64,000 nucleotides of DNA, taken from positions 7,130,001 to 7,194,000 of the forward strand of contig NC_046680.1 of assembly GCF_009870125.1 (NCBI RefSeq), given 5' to 3'. The position numbers and the translations under genes are program-made. Source of the stretch: Drosophila pseudoobscura. Taxonomy: Eukaryota > Arthropoda > Insecta > Diptera > Drosophilidae. Each line of letters begins with the position of its first letter. The stretch's first letter is position 1. The notes beneath the pieces are model-generated. The model was not told the DNA's origin. It saw only the letters and a program-made list of their open reading frames with translations, and ran no database searches. Positions 46,794 through 64,000 of the stretch are shown piece after piece.

Positions 46794-49278
46794 ATGAGTG
46801 AGAGCAACGCCAGTCCATTTGACATGGACAGCTCCAGCTTCGATGCAGAAAAGTATCTGGAGAGGCTTCTGAAGGTGAGCCATCTGGTTAGCGGATTGGG
46901 TCAACCCTACATTACTATATTTTAGGACTGTTCCCTGAGACAAATCATGGACACAGAGGCGGCTGTTGTGAAGGACACCCAGACCCTGCACTCGGACATG
47001 CAGACGCTGGTGTATGAGAACTACAACAAGTTCATCTCAGCCACTGACACGATACGGAAAATGAAGGATGACTTCAAGCAGATGGAGTCGGACGTGAACC
47101 TTCTGATGACAAAGATGCAGTCAATCACCACGTTCAGCGAACAGATCACGGGCACGCTGCAGGGCACACGCTCCCAGCTGTGCCGTCTCTCCGAGAAGCA
47201 CTCTCTGCTGAAGCGTCTTCAGTTCCTGTCCACACTGCCAGGCAAGCTCAAGGGCCTGATCGAGGAGCAGAACTACGCCCAGGCGGTGCAGGACTACCTC
47301 CACGCCCAGAAGGTGTTTGCCCAATACGGCAGACAGCCCTCCTTTGATGGTATTCAAAAGGACTGCGATGCCATCATGGCTGACCTGAAAGAGACGCTGC
47401 GCCAGGACTTTCAGCGGGCCGGTAACACGGCCCAGTCGTTGACGGAGATCGGGGAGCTGCTCCTGCAACTGGACGAGAAAACCTCGGACCTGGCCAGCGA
47501 GATGCTCACCTGTGCCGGCAAGCGTCTACACGAACTGATAGTTATGCTGCAGGACCAAACGGAGCGGGATATGCTGGAGTTCGTGGACATGGGTATCGAC
47601 GGCTTCCTTAACGACCTGGCCCTGGTGGTGACGTCCTACTTTGATATGTTTGTGGCTAAGCACTACGAGCAAGAGCGGTAAATCAAGGCCATAAATTCCA
47701 ACTTCTCCGAACCTAATCATTTGTGATCCCTTGCAGCGACGACTTCCAGGAAAATTCTTTGCTCGAGTTGAATATCTTCCTCAACCAAAACATCGACAAG
47801 TATCTGACACTAGTTCAGGATCGCGTCGAGTCGGATATTGGCTATGGCGACACCCAGGTCATGCTTCGGGCCTTGGACCGCCTACATCGACGTCTCCAGG
47901 CCATGCGCAACATCTGCAGAGGACTGGAGGTACAGCGCAATACGGTGGACATCATAATTGGTGCCGCCCACCAGCTGTGTGACGCCCACGCCAAGAACCT
48001 GAAGGATCACTTCGCGGATAGCCTAAGCGCTGTGCGTCTTTCTCTGGTGTCGGCAAAGAGTGATGCGGCCACTGGCCTGAACCTGTCGGATCTCATCAGC
48101 AACCTGTACGTGGCCATGGTGGAGAAGATCAAGGGTGTGCTCCAAGACTTGCTTATCTTTCTGCGCACCGATTGGTCCTTCAACATCAAGGCCGAGCACA
48201 AGGGCGCCCTGTGTGTGGAGGGCATTCGAGAAAACCTTCTCATTGGATTCCTGCGCCACATCTCCAAGGTGATGTGCGGCTTCGGTGATGCTTCCAGCTC
48301 CAGTCCGCCGAATCTACTCCTAGTACTGTCCAAAACCTGCCTAGAACTGGAGCTGCAAGGCGTCCACATACTGGTAAGCATCCCTCCATCGATGCCCTAG
48401 ATTTCTAATCGCCTCTCCTCTTTACAGATTGCACTGGTAGATGACCTCTACGAAATCGACTCGGAGAATAGTGCTACGCTCACCCACGAGACTGAAATCT
48501 GTGCGGAGATGCGGGAGACGGCCCATGCCCTACTTGACGCGTACGTTCGCCTCCAAGGGGCAAATATCTCCCAGATGCTACGCAAGAGCGTCGAAACCCG
48601 TGACTGGCTCAACTGCCTCGAACCGCGTTCCGTGCGGGCGGTTATGAAGCGAGTGGTGGAGGAGCTAGGTAGCATCGAGACGGTGGTGGCCAGTCTGTAC
48701 GAGGGGACGGGGAACCCAACAGGCTTTCGCACCACGGCCAGCAGCGACTCCAGCCGCAAGACCTACTTCAGCAACTTCACGGCCTCGAAGCCGCAGTATC
48801 GCTCTAATTGGTCCAACTACACGCCCTCGCAGCTCGAGTCCAGCTATGTGTCCAACATACACCGCCTGTTCTCGGAGCGAGTAGACATCTTCACATCGGT
48901 GGAATTCACCAAGGCTTCCATTGTGATGGGCATCATTAAGATTGGCCTTAAAGTGAGTGCTCCAATCGGGCTTTGCGGCTTTTAATCAATGAATCCCTTG
49001 CAGACGCTGCTGGAATGCGTACGACTGAGGACCTTCAGCAAGTATGGACTGCAGCAGATCCAAGTGGATGCCCACTACCTGCAGATGAACCTCTGGCGCT
49101 TTGTCAGCGATGAGAAGTAAGTCCGTCCTGACTCACAGATTAGAGCCTTCATATATCTCCTCCCCACAGCCTGGTCAACTTTTTGCTGGACGAACTTCTG
49201 GGCTCGGCCGTCCAACGCTGCCTGGAATCGGTGCTGATGGAGCCCAATGCTGTGGAAATCATTTGCGAGCGCGGTTAG
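46794..49278 (+). CDS. Vps51: Vps51, GARP/EARP vesicle-tethering complex subunit
   Basis: Six exons: 46794-46874, 46926-47677, 47737-48373, 48428-48952, 49004-49116 and 49170-49278 (TAG). All introns are 50-65 bases with GT..AG ends and consistent phases, giving 738 residues. The N-terminal part (about residues 30-120; [38 protein letters not shown]) is the Vps51 N-terminal helical domain shared with exocyst and COG tethers; the rest is helical rod. Vps51 bridges Vps52-Vps53-Vps54 (GARP) at the trans-Golgi, or syndetin (EARP) on endosomes, to capture endosome-derived vesicles. In Drosophila it is also called fat-free, linked to lipid storage. The gene looks intact. Confidence 0.93.
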
Positions 49279-49362
49279 TACCAGTATTAGCCAATTATCA
49301 AGAACATTCAATTTCAAATCTCCGTCTATTTTGTTACTCGCTGCTAGCTTAAGGATCTTACA

Positions 49363-49368
49363 AATAAA
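49363..49368 (+). terminator. poly(A) signal of Vps51
   Basis: AATAAA lies 85 bases after the Vps51 stop and only 43 bases from the stop codon of the convergent zinc-finger gene. Confidence 0.6.
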
Positions 49369-49410
49369 CTTATACAGAATTCCAACAGACAAACAGATCG
49401 GATCGATCTT

Positions 49411-51548
49411 TCACTCTGCCGCTTGCGGACTAAGGCACAGGGTGAACTCAATGCCCTCGGCCTTGAGCTCCTCCTCGGTGGCGGTGAGCAGAATGTTTTG
49501 TGTTTCGCTCTCGCCCTCGTCGCCTTCCGTAGAGATTGTGATAATCTGGGTCTCAGGATCAGGCCCAGGCCCATCGACGGCGGTGGCCATTCGGCTCTCG
49601 GTGCGGGCCTTGCGCGCCTCCTCGAACTCCTTGGGATGAGCCTTTTTGCGATGGGTGTGCTTGTTGGCATTCGAGTTGAATGTCTTGGGGCAGTGGGGAC
49701 ACTTGTAGAGCACCTCCCCCGTATGCATGGCCATGTGCTCCTTGAGGGTAATCGCTTTCTTGAAGGCCTTGTTGCACACACTGCACTCATGCTTACGATC
49801 CGCCAAATGCACATAACGCTGGTGACTCAGCATGGCGCTCCGATTGGGTGACACCTTGCCACACACCTTGCATGTGCGCACTTCTTCCGAGGATCCTTTG
49901 TGCCGACGCACATGCTTCTTCAGGCTATGCCTGTTCTTGTGCCACGATCCACAGATGTCACACTGTACCTTCGGCTCTGAGACACCGGAGTGTTCTAGTT
50001 GATGGCGCTTAAAGGCCGCTCTTCCGCGTATCACCTGAGCGCAGATGTCGCACATTGTGCCATAGTTACTGTGGACCATTTTCACGTGAGTACTGAGCAG
50101 AGAGTTATTGGGAAACCTGTAAACAAGGTAGAAATCCAATTAGATCAGGGATAACCGAGTGCTTGACTAACAACTAACCGTCTGTCGCAGATTCCACACG
50201 GTATAGTGCGTTCCTTGTGGATGATTCGATGCTGTTCCAGCAAATACTGCTTTGTGTAGCGCTTGGGACACTGCTCGCACATGAAGACCTTCACATCGTC
50301 CGGCTGGTGCTTCAGCAGCTCGTGATTGCGCAGGCACTGCTTGTCCGCAAAAGTCTTGTCGCACTCCGTGCACCTATAATCACATGATTTGTTAATAAGG
50401 ATCCTCTTTTGGGTGTGAAAAATTTCAAATTGCTGGCCTCCACTTTACCACTCACTTGAACTTCTCGGGATCTGTGTGTCGGTCAATGTGGTCCGTCAGA
50501 GCGGAGCGCTTGTAGAACTTCTTGTGGCAGCAGATGGCATACCCCTTGCGGTGGTGCACCTGCAGCATGTGCTTGCAGAGCAACAGGAAGGTCGCGTGGC
50601 CCTGGTGGCAGATGTCGCAGGTCAGACGCATGTGGCCAGCGATCTTCTGGTCGATATCCAGCATGGACTTTTTATAGTCCACGTAACGTTTGGCTTTCAT
50701 TGAATGTTGCTCGGACTTGCGACTTCGCATTCGTCGCTTGGCGACGGTAGCTGAAGTGTTCACCGGTTTGGATTCGCTGTCTGTGACTTCTAGAGATTCC
50801 GCATCTGCTGCCAAGGATTCTAGATCTGCTCCTAAGAGCTCCATATTTGCTGCCTGATGCGATTTTATTCTGGCTGTCGAGCGCGTTTCCCGACGTTCTT
50901 CTACAGCAATGAGTGGCACATTCTTGAAATCCACTTCCTCTTGCTTCTCCATTGCCTGCTGGTCATCAGTATCCTGCGGACACAGTACCTGGCTAAGGAA
51001 CTGCTCATTGCTGAAGGAGGCATCGCTATCGCAGTCCTGATGACCCACGTCCAATTCCTGCTGGAAAAGCAGCTCCTCCGCCCCATCAGACAACGGAAGC
51101 GGCTTCTCCGGCTCATCAAGTAAATGGCTTAGCTCTTCCTTCCCATCAGGCAACTGGGGCGCCTCCTCTGCCTCATCAGGAAGCTGATTTGGCTCCTCCT
51201 CAATCTCTGGCTGTACGCTGTTAGACTTTTCCCCCACATTGAGGGAGAAGCGTTCGGTGAGCAGCCGGTGCGCCTTCTCCACGGCCACAAAGAACTCATG
51301 GAATTGGCTCACTTGGTTCCAGCAACCCACGCAAAGCACCGTCGATATGGGATCATCGTTTTTTGGCTGCAAATTTTGACAAATAATGCAATTAAACTTT
51401 ACACTCGAACTCTGCACAGAATAAAATGCACCTCAAACCAAAAGTATTTGCCCAGCACTGTAGCCACATTCAATGTAACGCCAATGCTCTCGAAGATCTG
51501 GATGGTGTCCGTGTCGCTAACGCTGTTTAGGCACAATCGGCAAATCAT
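49411..51548 (-). CDS. ZAD and C2H2 zinc-finger protein (CG15073-like)
   Basis: Four exons read leftward: 51548-51432, 51366-50456, 50373-50179 and 50116-49411 (TAA at the left end), giving 642 residues. Exon 1 starts MICRLCLNSVSDTDTIQIFE and exon 2 supplies C-x2-C (LCVGCW), forming a zinc-finger-associated domain, the insect dimerisation domain. An acidic Glu/Pro-rich middle (about 100-230) follows, then about eight to nine C2H2 fingers (for example CTECDKTFADKQCLRNH, CSVCNKAFKKAITLKEH, CPHCPKTFNSNANKH) and an acidic tail. ZAD-ZNF proteins bind specific DNA in the nucleus as regulators or architectural factors. CG15073 is suggested by neighbourhood only, from memory. Its 3' end faces that of Vps51. 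Confidence 0.9.
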
Positions 51549-52072
51549 CCTTTCAGCTTATGCAGCTTAATTAATTCAAAAAAACTCCAATAATTTATTT
51601 GTTTGTTGAATTTTTTGTAGAGATGTGAAAAAGGCTGCAAAATCATCGATGACACTATCGAGGCCTTCGATATTTCCATTTTGATTTAACATCGATTACA
51701 AAAATCGCCAAAACAATCGACAAAATAGAAAGTCCTCGGTTGATTTTCCATCTCTATGGCTGCACAAAGAGAAGGCGCAAAATGTTAAAGCAAAGGTGCA
51801 GCAGGCGACGACGCAGTGAACAGAACGCAAGAAGTGTTGCAGGCAACAAGAAGATCACAAAAACAAGTAACTGCAGTTTCTTCACCTTGAGAAGATATCA
51901 GAAGCAAAATGACGAACGAGTTCATAAACAGGAGCTTTATTACTGGTGATTCAACGGACGTAGCTGGTGGTGTAACGGTTGGATCGGGGTAGGGTACATT
52001 GTCGCATTAATTTCTTATTCTTCACAATGATTCGATCGAACCTTATCGCTAATATGACAGTCTATTGACACT
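51549..52072. promoter_or_regulatory. divergent promoter region between the zinc-finger and caspase genes
   Basis: Several ATCGAT/TATCG elements cluster at 51643-51722 (ATCATCGATGACACTATCG, TTCGATATT, ACATCGATT), resembling DRE half-sites used by housekeeping promoters. No TATA box was seen. The small frame at 51740-51949 is Lys/Arg/Gln-rich and unsupported. Confidence 0.4.
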
Positions 52073-52921
52073 ATGGATTTTTGCAGTAGCTTTGCCAGGG
52101 AGTACAATATGAATCATAAGAATCGGGGATTGGCCCTAATATTCAATCATGAGTTTTTCAAGATACCCAGGCTGAAGACTCGCTTGGGCACCAACGTGGA
52201 CGCGGAGGAGCTAAGCAAGACTTTCAAGAAATTAGGTTTCGATGTCACGGTGCACAAGGACTGCAAGTGGCAGAAGATTCGCGAAAATGTGGAGAAGGCA
52301 GCCGCGCTGGACCACACCGACAATGACTGCCTGGCCATTGCCATCTTGTCACACGGCGAGCATGGCTGCATTTATGCCAACGACATTCAGTACAAGCTGG
52401 ACATAATCCTCCACTATTTCACTGACAAGATGTGCCCCACGCTAGCGGGCAAGCCGAAGCTCTTTTTCATACAAGCCTGCCAAGGTTATCTCGTGGACGG
52501 GGGCATGATGTTGAATAAGTGCCGGACTGAAACTGATGGGGACTCGTCTATGAGCTACACAATACCCGTCCATGCAGACTTCCTCATCTCCTACTCGACG
52601 ATTCCAGGTATGGATGAATATCTAATCGTAACGTTATTACGATATTTACTTACTGAACATGCGATTGCAGGCTACACTTCCTGGCGTAATGTAGGCAAGG
52701 GCTCGTGGTACATCCAGTCACTTATCGAAGAGCTGAACAGCAATGGCAAGACGAACGACCTGCTCACAATGCTCACTTTTGTCAGTCAGCGCGTGGCCAT
52801 CGACTTTGAGTCGAACATGCCGGACAACCCAATAGCGGATCGTCAGAAGCAGATACCGTGCTTCACCTCCATGCTGACGCGAATGCTGCACTTCGGCTAC
52901 AAACCAAACAGAACGGAATAA
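52073..52921 (+). CDS. Dcp-1-like effector caspase without prodomain
   Basis: Exons 52073-52607 and 52671-52921 (TAA) give 261 residues. The 63-base intron (GTATGG..TTGCAG) restores STIPGYTSWRN, the family's conserved stretch. The catalytic His is in SHGEHG and the catalytic Cys in FFIQACQG. The P1-Asp-binding Arg residues are present in TRLGTN and SWRN. TETDGDSSMSY marks the usual inter-subunit cleavage site, and QKQIPCFTSMLTR ends the small subunit. It resembles Dcp-1 most (EYNM, NHEFF, HTDNDCLA). Unlike Dcp-1 it starts only about 10 residues before the core, and QACQG is followed by Tyr instead of Asp. It should cleave proteins after Asp in apoptosis-like processes. Damm, also short, is an alternative identity. 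Confidence 0.9.
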   Translation: MDFCSSFAREYNMNHKNRGLALIFNHEFFKIPRLKTRLGTNVDAEELSKTFKKLGFDVTVHKDCKWQKIRENVEKAAALDHTDNDCLAIAILSHGEHGCIYANDIQYKLDIILHYFTDKMCPTLAGKPKLFFIQACQGYLVDGGMMLNKCRTETDGDSSMSYTIPVHADFLISYSTIPGMDEYLIVTLLRYLLTEHAIAGYTSWRNVGKGSWYIQSLIEELNSNGKTNDLLTMLTFVSQRVAIDFESNMPDNPIADRQKQIPCFTSMLTRMLHFGYKPNRTE

Positions 52922-53092
52922 GCCCTCGCGCACAACATAGCTGAATGAGAAGTCGATGAAAGCGTTGAAGCATAACTTACAAATTTTTACAAATTGGCAT
53001 TTATATTTTAATTAAATTTGATCTGAAATGATCTAAAATTATAACCATTTTAAAGAGATATTAATGCACAGAATTTATCAGCAAGTCGCATC

Positions 53093-53098
53093 AATAAA
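53093..53098 (+). terminator. poly(A) signal of the caspase gene
   Basis: AATAAA lies 172 bases after the stop codon, in AT-rich sequence, and is the first good signal on this strand. Confidence 0.5.
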
Positions 53099-54452
53099 TT
53101 GCCTTAACTTTTGCCAAAATCTGAGTTTGAAATCTGATCGCCGTTTCCCATCCCACGCCTTGGCTTTTTGAAAACAATCTCGAAAGCGATTTACGATTGT
53201 TTTCCAGCTGGAATTTCTGGAAGCCATCAGAAAAATCATTATTTATATTATCATTTGAATAAAAGAAAATACTAGGAAATGTATGACATTTATGCAAGCC
53301 AAGCAAAATGAATTTTGTATGTTTCGAAGAATTGGTAATTTATTTAAGATAAAGTTGAACAATTTATGTAATTTGATAATCGTATATAGCTACATGATTT
53401 CGTGTTTATTTTGTATTTTTGTTTCTGTTTTCTTCTACATTCTTCTCCTATCGGTTTAAATTAATTAGTTATATTTAAAATCACAGCAGTCTTTCTTGAA
53501 AAAATAGATTTCATTTCTCAATGTTTTGGGGGATGTCTAATAATATATGTTATGACGCTTTTGGGGGCACGACGGCACACTCTCTAATCGTAGGATCGGT
53601 TAACAAACGAACAAACTTGAATTCTTTACTACAGAAGTTATAAAAATTGTTTAAATTTTAAACGGAATCGAGAGCTTATCGCATAATGCATAACATTTAG
53701 AGGATAGAGAACTAACTATACATTTTGTAAAATATCCATTTATACATACATATATCTTGCATATGGATAAAGATGTACGTATCTTTGTTGAACTAAACGC
53801 TTTTTACGCTTACGAATTGCACAAGAATGGAACTTAAAATTAATGGATATACGCATATAGTATCTATATATCGCTAGATCTATGCATCTATATTATATTT
53901 ATAGCTAGTACGAACATTTGTTGCTTTTGTATGAAAATTTTTGCTACTGGAATGCATTTTACTTGCTCTTGTCGTCGGTTTTTTTTAAGAACTTCTCGCC
54001 ATTCCTATACTTGAAATACACATATCGTTCTAAAATATGTGCATAAATTCTATAATTTCTATAATGTTGTATGTGTTGAAGGGTGGGGAGGGGATATTCT
54101 CGAATATTTCACCAGGTTCTATCTAAGAATCAGGTTAAATAGCAATACAAAAAGTGTCTATTTGATATTCATTGATTTTGATTATGCTACTACATCTAGA
54201 AGATCTGAAATGGGATTCAAATTTGAATTTCATAATAAAAATGTAGCTAGAGACGTATGTATTTACATAATAGAATTATACTCGTCTGAATTGCTCAAGT
54301 CCTTCACACACATACTAGGATAAACATGCATATAGTTATAGATATATCGTACATATCGGCTTGAATCACAGCTACGCAGAGTTTAGGCAAGGCGAGTAGT
54401 CATTTAGTAGGTAGCTAGGGAGGGGAAGAGACAGGGTACACCCATTAAGGGC
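53099..54452 (-). other. AT-rich stretch, probable Sik3 3' UTR
   Basis: No supported frame. On the - strand AATAAA occurs at 53405-53410 and 53339-53344, so a Sik3 3' UTR of about 1 kb is plausible. The sequence is rich in ATA/TAT runs, with no motif I can assign. Confidence 0.45.
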
Positions 54453-62132
<7,680 letters not shown>

Positions 62133-62777
62133 CTATAGGCTGCCCCTCCATATGAACTTGTTCTCCCGCTCCAACTGCTGGTACTCCTCTCGCAGAGTCT
62201 GCAGTTCCTTCGAGTTCTTCGCACTCAAACGCTCCAGCTGGCCGTTCAGGCCGATGATTCGCTCTCTCAGGGCGTTGACCGTGAACATGCTGAGTCGCTC
62301 CGGCCGGAAGACGTCCTCCTTCATGGCGGTCACGAAGTGCCACATGTCCTGCAGCTCGTTGCGCTTGGCGGAGCGGTAGACCTGCATTTTCTCGTCCAGC
62401 TCGAACTGCAGGCGCTCAATCTCGTTGATCAGGCTGGCTAGGGCTGTGGTGGAGGAGCTGCCTGGCCTCTGGGCACCATTGCCTTCGGAACTGGGCTCGT
62501 CGTCTGGGCTATCCTGGAAATGGCTGGCATTCAGCCTGACTTGATGGCACTCGAGGTACTTTTGCTGCGCCTTGAGGCGCGTCAGTTCACACATAATAGC
62601 CGTGGGGGTCGCCTTTGGGGTCCTGGCTGGGGCTGAGGCTGGGGCTGGGGCCGAGGCTATGGCTTTGGGTTGGGTTCTCCTTCGGAGGGGCTTCTCGGGA
62701 GGCTTCGCCTTGGGTGTGGGTGGCTTTCCATTGGGCTGCTCGTCCATTGTGAAAAGTGCATTGGCATTGTCCATCAT
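62133..62777 (-). CDS. uncharacterised coiled-coil protein nested in the Sik3 intron
   Basis: This is a single-exon frame of 214 residues from ATG at 62777 (a second ATG directly follows) to TAG at 62133. The N-terminal 70 residues are Pro/Lys/Ala-rich and disordered. From about residue 130 on, heptad patterns appear (ASLINEIERLQFELDEKM; LRERIIGLNGQLERLSAK), typical of coiled coil, and it ends with FIWRGSL. The bias to C/G at third codon positions, unlike the surrounding AT-rich DNA, supports coding. I do not recognise the family. It lies on the same strand as Sik3, presumably within its first intron. If the P-loop exon turns out to lie to its left, it would instead be a separate neighbour. 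Confidence 0.75.
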   Translation of the reverse strand: MMDNANALFTMDEQPNGKPPTPKAKPPEKPLRRRTQPKAIASAPAPASAPARTPKATPTAIMCELTRLKAQQKYLECHQVRLNASHFQDSPDDEPSSEGNGAQRPGSSSTTALASLINEIERLQFELDEKMQVYRSAKRNELQDMWHFVTAMKEDVFRPERLSMFTVNALRERIIGLNGQLERLSAKNSKELQTLREEYQQLERENKFIWRGSL

Positions 62778-64000
62778 GGGGCTTCGCTGGCATGTGACTG
62801 CCACAAAATGTTGCACAACGTTTGGGCGGGTCCTTGCAACTTCTGCAGTGTAGCGCTTATTGTTGCTGTTTACACGCGGTAATCAAACGTGTTGCCAGCG
62901 CACCCCCCACGCGCCACACCACACCACACCCCACCCCTTTCCCACAAAGGCTCTGACTCAATCTCCCCTGTTGTACGCTCCTGCCCCCCCACTCCACGTG
63001 TTTAATCGATATGCGACCTCCTTTTCGCACTACCTATCTATTCTTCAGGCTGCTGCAATTGTTACTCTCTCACTCGCTCACCGCTCCCGCTCCTCCGCCT
63101 CTTCTTTGCTGCTCCCCTGCTCCAGAGGTCAATAGACTTTATGTGGCTTTGGTGTGATTTTAAAATTTTCCAATGGCACAATGGAAATGGAAAAATCGAT
63201 TATTATATTCACAATTTACCCCCCGCCATGGCCTACTTAATTGCAAATGAAAATGGGTTAAGGGGCGGGGCGTTTGAGCTATCAGAAAACAGTTTTTTGA
63301 TTGGAATAGGGACCTTACAGATGGTAAAATCCATTAATTGAATGCCATTGGAAGTCAGAAGCTGCGAAGTAATCAGTTGAAATCCAAAAGGAAATGAATC
63401 GTTTCTATGGGATATCCCTTTTCTATCCGATATCCGATAAATATGTACATTCTTTGGCAGTTAAACAGAGGAAAAATATAAACAGAAAATAGGATTAATT
63501 ATGTGCATCATAATGAAATTATTCAAGGTTGTGCGCAATCGCAACGCGCTCTCTTTTCGGGTCTTATTTTTCTCAGAACAACAACAACAAACGTCGCTCT
63601 TCTCTCTCACATCAAACATGGCGTCGCAGCGCTCTCAGTTGTGCTGAGCGTAAAATAAGACCCGAAAAGAGAGTTTGTGGACCACCTTGCATAATCTTCT
63701 CTGGCAAAGGGTCTCTCAGACGAAAGAACAGGCCTACAGGCTGCTGCAGAGAGGAAGTGAAGGGCAAACAGTCTGATCATCGGAGACAAGCAGCTTAAGA
63801 GAGAGTGAGTAAACACACGTGACTGATTCGGCGATTGCTCTTTGGTGGGGGCTTCTTTTATGTTTTTGTTGCTGCTGCCTCTGGCTACTCTTCTGGCGAC
63901 AAAACAAATGCGAAAAGAAGAAGCAGTTGATAACATTTTCGGCTATCATAATGCCAGTGTGTGTTTTTGAAAACAGCAACAAAACGCAGACATAAATGGG
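62778..64000. other. promoter of the nested gene and further probable Sik3 intron
   Basis: There is no other supported frame. C-rich and CCACACC runs lie at 62905-62945. An inverted repeat at 63523-63691 is listed separately. Nothing else specific was seen to the window end. Confidence 0.45.
63523..63691. repeat. short inverted-repeat element (candidate MITE or hairpin)
   Basis: The left arm CTCTCTTTTCGGGTCTTATT (63550-63569) is complemented perfectly by AATAAGACCCGAAAAGAGAG (63654-63673), and CAAGGTTGT at 63523 pairs imperfectly with ACCACCTTG ending 63689. The loop is about 80 bases. No clear target duplication was found. Confidence 0.6.

Noticed and set aside
46479-46991. 170-codon frame on - across the Vps51 start
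   Set aside because: Shadow of the Vps51 first exons and the array tail; the + strand frame has the splice sites and conserved domain.
51740-51949. 69-codon Lys/Arg/Gln-rich frame upstream of the caspase
   Set aside because: No conserved motif, no poly(A) signal and a promoter-like location; more likely 5' untranslated or promoter DNA.
63141-63341. 66-codon frame on +
   Set aside because: AT-rich intron-type sequence with no domain or splice support.

Overview
The window reads as Drosophila genomic DNA. It has short 55-65 base introns with GT..AG ends, CA/TC/GT microsatellites, DINE-1/mini-me-type repeats and LTR retrotransposons. The single-copy genes, in order an SLC6 transporter, Vps51, a ZAD zinc-finger gene and Sik3, resemble a D. 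melanogaster 2R (Muller C) neighbourhood (CG15088, Vps51/CG15087, CG15073, Sik3). That synteny is from memory and is unchecked. Differences from melanogaster suggest another species, possibly of the obscura group, which is an inference.

Layout. 1-945: last four exons and 3' end of an SLC6 neurotransmitter-symporter-like gene. 945-4772: non-coding. 4773-17122: an apparently complete, young Ty3/gypsy-class LTR retrotransposon with two 2252-base LTRs, gag with a RING-H2 finger, pol reached by a -1 frameshift, and target duplication CCAC. Its 5' LTR carries a 1982-base long-terminal-inverted-repeat element. 17123-29398: 12 kb without a recognisable gene, holding a five-fold GAACCA..TTCAGGTTT array and two orphan TATA-type promoters. 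29399-46535: a tandem array of four units. Each unit has an odorant receptor of the Or42b/Or59b type on + (copy 2 broken), a degenerate DINE-1 piece, and a tiny signal-peptide-encoding gene on -. Units 3 and 4 share a younger DINE-1 insertion. Units 1 and 4 carry solo-LTR-like insertions of 2384 and 1345 bases with 4-base target duplications.

46794-49368: Vps51 (GARP/EARP tethering subunit), six exons. 49411-51548 (-): ZAD plus C2H2 zinc-finger protein, convergent with Vps51. 52073-53098: a Dcp-1-like effector caspase without prodomain. 54453-59895 (-): ten exons of Sik3, an LKB1-activated AMPK-related kinase. Its P-loop exon is not in the window, so the region to 64000 is probably intron. 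That intron hosts a nested coiled-coil gene (62133-62777, same strand).

The genes do not form one pathway. The notable biology is in the accessory part: repeated duplication of an odorant receptor together with a secreted-peptide locus, and layered mobile-element history that orders the events.
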